NCBI GenBank assembly: GCA_025993795.1
Contig: JAMQHL010000002.1
Coordinates: 1-53,064 of the forward strand
DNA length: 53,064 nucleotides
Source of the DNA: Planctomycetota bacterium
GTDB taxonomy: Bacteria > Planctomycetota > UBA8742 > UBA2392
Direction: 5' to 3'
Shown: positions 51,501 to 53,064 of the stretch, piece after piece
How the letters are laid out: each line of letters opens with the position of its first letter
Numbering within the stretch: the stretch's first letter is position 1
The notes under the pieces: model-generated
Databases searched by the model: none
Seen by the model: the letters and a program-made list of their open reading frames with translations, nothing else
What the model was told of the DNA's origin: nothing
Position numbers and translations under genes: made by a program

Positions 51501-53064
51501 GACCGCCAGGTGCGCGTCAAGCAACCCGACGGCAAGTTCGTGCACAACAGATACGACAGCGCCGGTAACCTGGTATTGCGCGTTGTCACCCAGGGAACGG
51601 CGCTTGACCTGGGCACACTCAGTACCGGCCAGCAGCCAAGCGCAGAAGCGATCGAGATCTTCGAGTTTAACGAGTTCGGCGAAATCACCAGCGCCGAAAG
51701 CAAGGGCAGCTCCGGCGTCAGGCAGAACCTGCTTACTTTCGAGTACAACACGCTCGGCGCCATCGAGCGCCAGGAGTTGACTGTCTTTGACGGTGGGCAA
51801 CCCGTCTCGGTAGACGTCAATCCCCATTACCACAACAGCACAGAGCTGGGGTTCGAGTCGCTGTATGAACTGAACCCCTTCACGTTCAGCAATTGGTCCA
51901 TGGAATCCATCTACAACGCCCATGGCGTCAGCACCGAGTTGCACTTCTGGGACAGCCGTACACTCAGGTTCAGCAACACCGGGCTGGCATTCCAGCCAAT
52001 TGCTGTGCAAGACCCGCTGCTAAAAGACGGTACAGAGCTCTTGCACTACAACTTTGCGGGCCGTGACCTCGCGTACAGGCAGTTCGGCGAATGGTCCAAG
52101 GGCGGGGCAATCAGGGTTGCCTCTCCGCGCCCCGGCATCCCCGGCAAGTCATCGAACGTGGGAAGCGGCTGGCACATGGCCAACTCGGTCACCCGGTTCA
52201 CCCAGGACGAACGGCAGGGAACTTCCGAAGTTCGGCACCTGCACAAGTGGCCGCAGTCGCTGCAGCAAGTGCGCACCTTCTCGGCCGTTGAAACTCGGCG
52301 CGACCGCGGCGGCAACCCCGTGTTCGAGCGGCGCGTCGATCGCGGCGGCCTGTCACGCCTGTTCGCATACGACCTCGCCGGCCGCATGACGGCCGCCATC
52401 AGCGGCCATCACCTTCCCGCCGGTTACGCGCTGCCATCCACCGACCTGCCCGAACAAGATCCATACGTCGCCGGCGCCAGCACGCTCCAGCACCAGTGGC
52501 GCCGCGCGTACCAGCAGGACTCGGTCGATAACATCACCGGCTTCGACGACTACCTGTCGGGCAGCTTGTCTGCCAACACCACAATCACCATTAACTCGGA
52601 CAAGCGTAACGTCATCGAATCGCGCGATGACCTGTCGGGCCAGTTCTCTTATGAAACTTCCGGCCGCATCACCGGCGACCCGACCACGGGCCTTTCGTAC
52701 GAGCACAACTGGCGCGGCCAGATTGTTCGCGTGCTGAACGGGTCCACCATCATTCGCCGCATGGATTACGACTGCTTCGGGCGCATGGTCCACCAGGTTG
52801 ACGCCCCCGGCACAACCCATGAACGCGGCACGATCTTTGTGCCGAACATCGGCTTCGGCGGCGACGGCGCCGGCGCTGACACAGCCGCCGAAGTCACGTG
52901 GAAGTCCGTCTTTGGCCGGCGGGTCGCCCAGGAGATCGTCCAGTTCACGTACGGCCTGGGCGCGGTCACCGGCGGTATCGGCTGGAAGCGGCTGGTCGAG
53001 TTCGTGGCCTACTGCGGCGAATTCGCGCCCTACTACCGCTTCCTGCATGAGGATGCGCAGGGCA
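39528..53064 (+). CDS. Giant secreted mosaic protein with RHS/YD repeats, 3' end outside the window
   Basis: From GTG 39528 the frame is open to the right edge, more than 4512 codons without a stop. The N terminus is a signal-like MRTLLLSIALGAIAAG. In order I see: Fn3-like domains (up to about 280), a VCBS/FG-GAP unit (DVDGNGTLDAIA, near 302), a Calx-beta-like domain (about 627-720), delta-60-type propeller repeats with YLGGSFDG and VYIGGRF cores (about 788-1508), a second Calx-beta (about 1622-1730) and a carboxypeptidase-regulatory-like domain (near 1980). The RHS N-terminal domain has FPIVFDRTYRS (near 2823) and LGRGW. YD repeats run from about 3505 to the end (YEYDVMGRLTRQTDPN). RHS shells enclose a C-terminal toxin or adhesive tip, but this end is not visible. 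It could be a surface filament or toxin carrier. Confidence 0.88.
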   Translation, partial: MRTLLLSIALGAIAAGYSFLYASPLAPTELAVSDTAQWAGSFESGGGWSTHPFFRVRYQSETQAPAAKLRVQVALDPELTELIWDSGFTPIAPTTNGSLTPALAYAGAALGESVTYFWRAAVQNAEGVASPFSPEAASFTVAGAARPCDLRVTVGSGNEQAQGNPTSIGTANPSFSAEYAGDTSGEFPVATGAEVQVSLTSDFECIVATSDIIQFAPVAAGLRSPLIALGLGIGTQLQPMTPYFWRIRFVVPNGPEDLWSECPASFVHIQPVAGEVSPGGFSRTARHFGLGEQATSDMALADVDGNGTLDAIATSSVHDQGHLLYSSFASATPAPAAVFGAARGGRSLLVTGSFDPDLTGLSGVVIADQFGVLHYKWESGQGLQMVETLEIGGYGEPVAVQAAHVDWNGRLDLVIAYQHHVVMVMAGKTGFSEPQLLCETEPVVTGLLVHDLIEYGTGRGLPQILVLAGGVARLFTTEGVLIGDIDAAGATAVTLVGGPPGSAPQVAFAGPRDIVLGRYVLELGGWIVDTLGPHGVSGTCHKLTARNLNAEAPPELVLQCVGFTVVVGQTVDGFVPLEYVGHAGGPAEVALLTANTDLDDFPDIIIARSTGQHSVFRNESRLGVQIAGSSLTHFGSKDSYAEFEVTLDAAPVGTVTVDCETFEPGRGANGGDDDRLPDSAEFARGQSSPPYMPTSSRLVFTPGQTVATFRVQVLPGYHAPAWTIHARIVSAVGAAVAGSTAVTTVYGVGAGTSAPAAQPGLQREWSLRGEVHTMTVAQGTTYLGGSFDGVEWQAAGMAVLDTSGAVQFQPPQFLAAPDIRAVRADASGNVYIGGRFEIAVPGQPGAVIRNIARIRWNGTLDSAFRPNPHMQGTTFGLVNAIDLDKWGRVYFGGKFDRLDNPPVSNMHFRNLAVVHANGTVPSDANRFGVAQGGGGSNGEVHCMRIGETGIKVGEYCLVVGGNYLGAVWLNNYPVMGLTISNLAAFSINGSPGVYTQIPRAYGGAVNAVEIVPGSYGTSYSNTIVFGGSFSGVYYGTTYYNVWNLAVTNLLGQLPGSSPGSQSSVHALACDSHGRIWAGRSVTPSYGSGTPDALAVYSLNGGLLVRQTFTSGLNNRVLGLVAGNDEVLAVGSFTAAGTTPAGHVAAYSAQAGLFGTLRANLRVSVADTVRGVCATWSPTGACTGYAIAGAFQEVVALRGNLAAIDAQGNLLAWCPGTNGPVLAMTTDGATVYFGGSFTTCGGLPRTGAAAATASGDAMLPNGFNPAVSGATATVRAIAYDGSGALYIGGDFTHVGGTTGSYLRTDVARVNKATGVLQPWAVSLDPIPGRGVYALLHDVTAQRLYIGGDFDGTTTMGRPGILAVSDASGTLVSWDAQLAGPCRVWGIAGTASDIVFVGNFTSAGGQARDGAAGADRVTGAVTTFHPQTAGSFRAIAATAGTVYLGGDFASLSEGGWASFTRRGVAALSPAGLVQAWTADVLGTGLNERVNVLLLEGTTGAARVWVGGRFSGTAHVGQHDLTWFPGSWSITTSSLPPAQSGQPYGPVQIVLSELLPSSWTILAPAAPGLQIDSSGQIYGIVPTLQHWQPPLVAPVQVMADHAGQICSKWFVLTVLPPPPPTVVSVAGPMQVMEGNQPALTPAPVWTLTLNQAFGADVVVHIDYVDGLARRGYEYAPLTTQVIIPAGHYTAQFPVTIFGNTQQDVAFRDFTLVLTSATASVQVTNPQYPVLIEDDDFAIPRPAFVRWLQVRESGTTPADPSGVVADQPFLAWSFGSDFVGEVQARYQVQLSHDPAFSSLVWDFTSAAPDASNVVQVGAPVPMGQDCYARVRVWPTAPGSPSEWRTISYHRNWAPPAATPIEPVSTVHSARPVLRWSQAGDADGDALHFVIRVHESGGSTLHQLDSRTAPDLFEVQTPSGWQPMTAGGLAPAAGVTTEVRLRTPASWALASQPVSWVWTVTTIDPYEAVNSSSGPSFDIDPMYEIAGAYHDPNGVVGNRTVHAVAQGGPILATATTDPATGGFRLFIPVALTASDVIAVFVDPASGSHAAALLRFPGSDLVDPSGTFGRVSLHAGKAVIDARGMPALTLADLMAIPHQPGLPLVATPPANDLVLLPTFTTLELRADVQVRGAAALPGEPTVLRLADPGQKLLIHPGAALTLSEGGTADTMELDNQGSLTVGPNSVLALNGPAGSSGRLWAASGASVLLNAANLDVDGGMIDIGAATVSGGGLYGVVTRRADLRIAASCFQDAFLDIGADLTGLSIDGLSFVGGASGCCIRWRYSAAPLARLNSVTFDSVTGFNVTALPAAARVELVGCAGDHAGEAFDDDPGEAAGADLVVWLAAEIAELGAYAGDSRVLLTWNAGAQTGAGFQYEILVAAQYAGPYTQLGTTGAQFYVHDPATNGVEQFYKVRPLAWGNPGSDSEIVAATPRAPEVAGASPTMVDSDGIWPAVVFGNYTHFGASTVVNTATSGMTVPASSILALSNELLLFDIETQAVALGAASLEIVTPDVWFEHGFATYQELLPVGVQVVAPPSPNYPKVSFVQTGGAVEENDITDGAFLVAVEFDSQGGADIDPDTFECVVDRDFYVGGSTLIQAGENIAGSQYALWGTPATTGATWSVEQILVTTDMQEEWIASGELVVRVRVANEYGFWTQWHFLRIYIGGSGLAIISGDLVQGQANQTLYVNGESLNGADWIEFSDAEITVTDVNVLQGGGSSYGSGARFFDDGTPDLSALNQPVVLEVKVDVGLNANVGKGTFDVVVQGNPPTVVSTGSYRLVRDQSVPAGMPASYPFPMANAAAVNVTLQNGEFTWRTVDASTKGRAFPIVFDRTYRSSKVGIDGPLGRGWFGTYLQYLIMRYDTGAHPTPHFDWYTPNGDKISFVASWDSPASRWKFATPVGVAASAWHKDVAVTQGEKLTQEITIQTAAGLRFTFGGPEVRARLKNLDYRLSLVRVADTNNNEHTLEYTKHGWFFPTFQLDYINGDAFSASGHPYSGECLRLVYHANGKIAEVQRVARLRTPQVGPQVLGTFESVKFWYSAAHDLTLQQLPTGHRWSQLAQNPTELWNGYIYQNGLLTSVLSPSQCAPSFGAKTWEGTAGLVSGQEADIVNTYTQQDGPHGVEQRVTSQQLPGVRMLVIAYQNNPLSQAVETATVTQPDNSTLEHTLNDFGQADQVTLSDGVNSYVTEYEYHQDTRATVRTTYPGDSSVFLLYAHSEQPISAGLFTVLTGTTPPLNQSWVQLAGITDLQLHARKLIKLRRPDGFCRYVIVEPASAGQHLLVYGDLAAEGWTSGAWEMYDSNTNPLSRYKVIQERRTEGRGWTAHDLVTTYAHRDIKRYGYYYADTPVVVDSRGNKVRIVMQEVEMWAAPEQRSELATVTLTTYTAARPGGNCSHTVTASVINDRYGRKQREDGARIVGTEPSQVPDGLEDTPPRDRTCHAYNDGDALQGECGQLHATVSVDMTLGHGGPPGGAVGTLLYYENITGTLARVTSPRGNSAPDPKYSSDKFDTHYKYNAAGQLVHVKHPPAGAPGSAASPETYYFYDKNGRVTSEISYLSSTHSGTSSGSSLPADAWNIADGALQTTFDRPSTRRDRGWLHTMYTYNARGEVTSITTDVDAGPITATTHYEYDVMGRLTRQTDPNALVTEYEYDVRGLIKSVTIAAGDASLEATTTYEYDIAGNVTREWSPLGTLVSHEYDGFGRRTRSVSPAAGGVLVNEVTYPKPTEPNVLKQVWQGVTNPYHAPLGPARMQRSHQDEFGNTNKQWQLARDHTGAPLAAAVTQDGYPWAETCTELTPRGEVLKSWATVAGGQYNSATLLADVAINGFGWLVRDNLAYSHSTGVGTDFSHDAEGNVTKTDYNYIVWNGDLPQRQAANSRTEYDPAGNAWKNYDHFGAATEYLCNNLGWVETVIGADGRHTETEYDFAGRPTKHCVKQGSQEIHITHTEYDISAQPTSQSAGPTGIEQQTLYVHDKRGRLTKRSLPAGGEWVYEYDLEDRQVRVKQPDGKFVHNRYDSAGNLVLRVVTQGTALDLGTLSTGQQPSAEAIEIFEFNEFGEITSAESKGSSGVRQNLLTFEYNTLGAIERQELTVFDGGQPVSVDVNPHYHNSTELGFESLYELNPFTFSNWSMESIYNAHGVSTELHFWDSRTLRFSNTGLAFQPIAVQDPLLKDGTELLHYNFAGRDLAYRQFGEWSKGGAIRVASPRPGIPGKSSNVGSGWHMANSVTRFTQDERQGTSEVRHLHKWPQSLQQVRTFSAVETRRDRGGNPVFERRVDRGGLSRLFAYDLAGRMTAAISGHHLPAGYALPSTDLPEQDPYVAGASTLQHQWRRAYQQDSVDNITGFDDYLSGSLSANTTITINSDKRNVIESRDDLSGQFSYETSGRITGDPTTGLSYEHNWRGQIVRVLNGSTIIRRMDYDCFGRMVHQVDAPGTTHERGTIFVPNIGFGGDGAGADTAAEVTWKSVFGRRVAQEIVQFTYGLGAVTGGIGWKRLVEFVAYCGEFAPYYRFLHEDAQG

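Noticed and set aside
1..53064. CRISPR array, insertion sequence or prophage
   Set aside because: No regularly spaced repeats, transposase, integrase or phage structural genes were found.

Overview
This 53 kb stretch is GC-rich and densely coded, with no insertion sequence, prophage or CRISPR array. It looks like the chromosome of a planctomycete or a related bacterium, probably from an environmental assembly. The clues are two Hanks-type Ser/Thr kinases (one with a DWG motif, one fused to WD40 propellers), several very large secreted repeat proteins (ELWxxDGT, beta-helix, PKD, Calx-beta, RHS), surface proteins with a Gly-rich/Cys/hydrophobic/Arg tail, and TPR proteins of one paralogous family. 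The phylum assignment is an inference, because there is no rRNA in the window.

Layout. 1-5927, mostly plus strand: the end of a vWA protein, a Tat-exported DUF1513 lipoprotein, a long cytoplasmic coiled-coil protein and the ABC-F ATPase Uup. 5991-14480: a TPR protein, then a secreted beta-helix protein that converges on and overlaps a 1669-residue ELWxxDGT protein. 14778-18544, minus strand: central metabolism and nucleic acid genes (class II aldolase, oligoribonuclease, ATP-dependent PEP carboxykinase, a ComEA-like protein). 18543-22121, plus strand: ruvC, then a secreted thioredoxin-fold protein whose CxxC motif is written TGA-x-x-Cys, then a vWA protein. 22214-27784: a polytopic kinase divergent from an aldo/keto reductase-like protein, and a secreted protein of unknown function. 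27946-31052: initiator tRNA with a terminator, then two overlapping TPR paralogues. 31225-38491: a lipoprotein bracketed by a 31-bp direct repeat, and a 1782-residue HEPN-like/kinase/WD40 protein. 38575 to the end: a membrane-anchored HEAT protein divergent from a giant mosaic RHS protein of more than 4500 residues that runs off the window.

The most notable item is the probable selenoprotein at 19225-20496. One frame is open for 423 codons except for a single TGA. That TGA replaces the first Cys of the thioredoxin motif, has a hairpin with a G in the loop about 20 nt downstream, and sits in a gene with a strong ribosome binding site, a signal peptide, two PKD domains and a surface-sorting tail. 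No selenocysteine machinery lies in this window, so this needs genome-level confirmation.

A second theme is compact initiation. At least four plus-strand genes have a TANNNT box 6 or 7 nt before ATG, as expected for leaderless transcripts. Two divergent gene pairs appear to have promoters built into each other. Larger secreted genes use ordinary Shine-Dalgarno sites instead.
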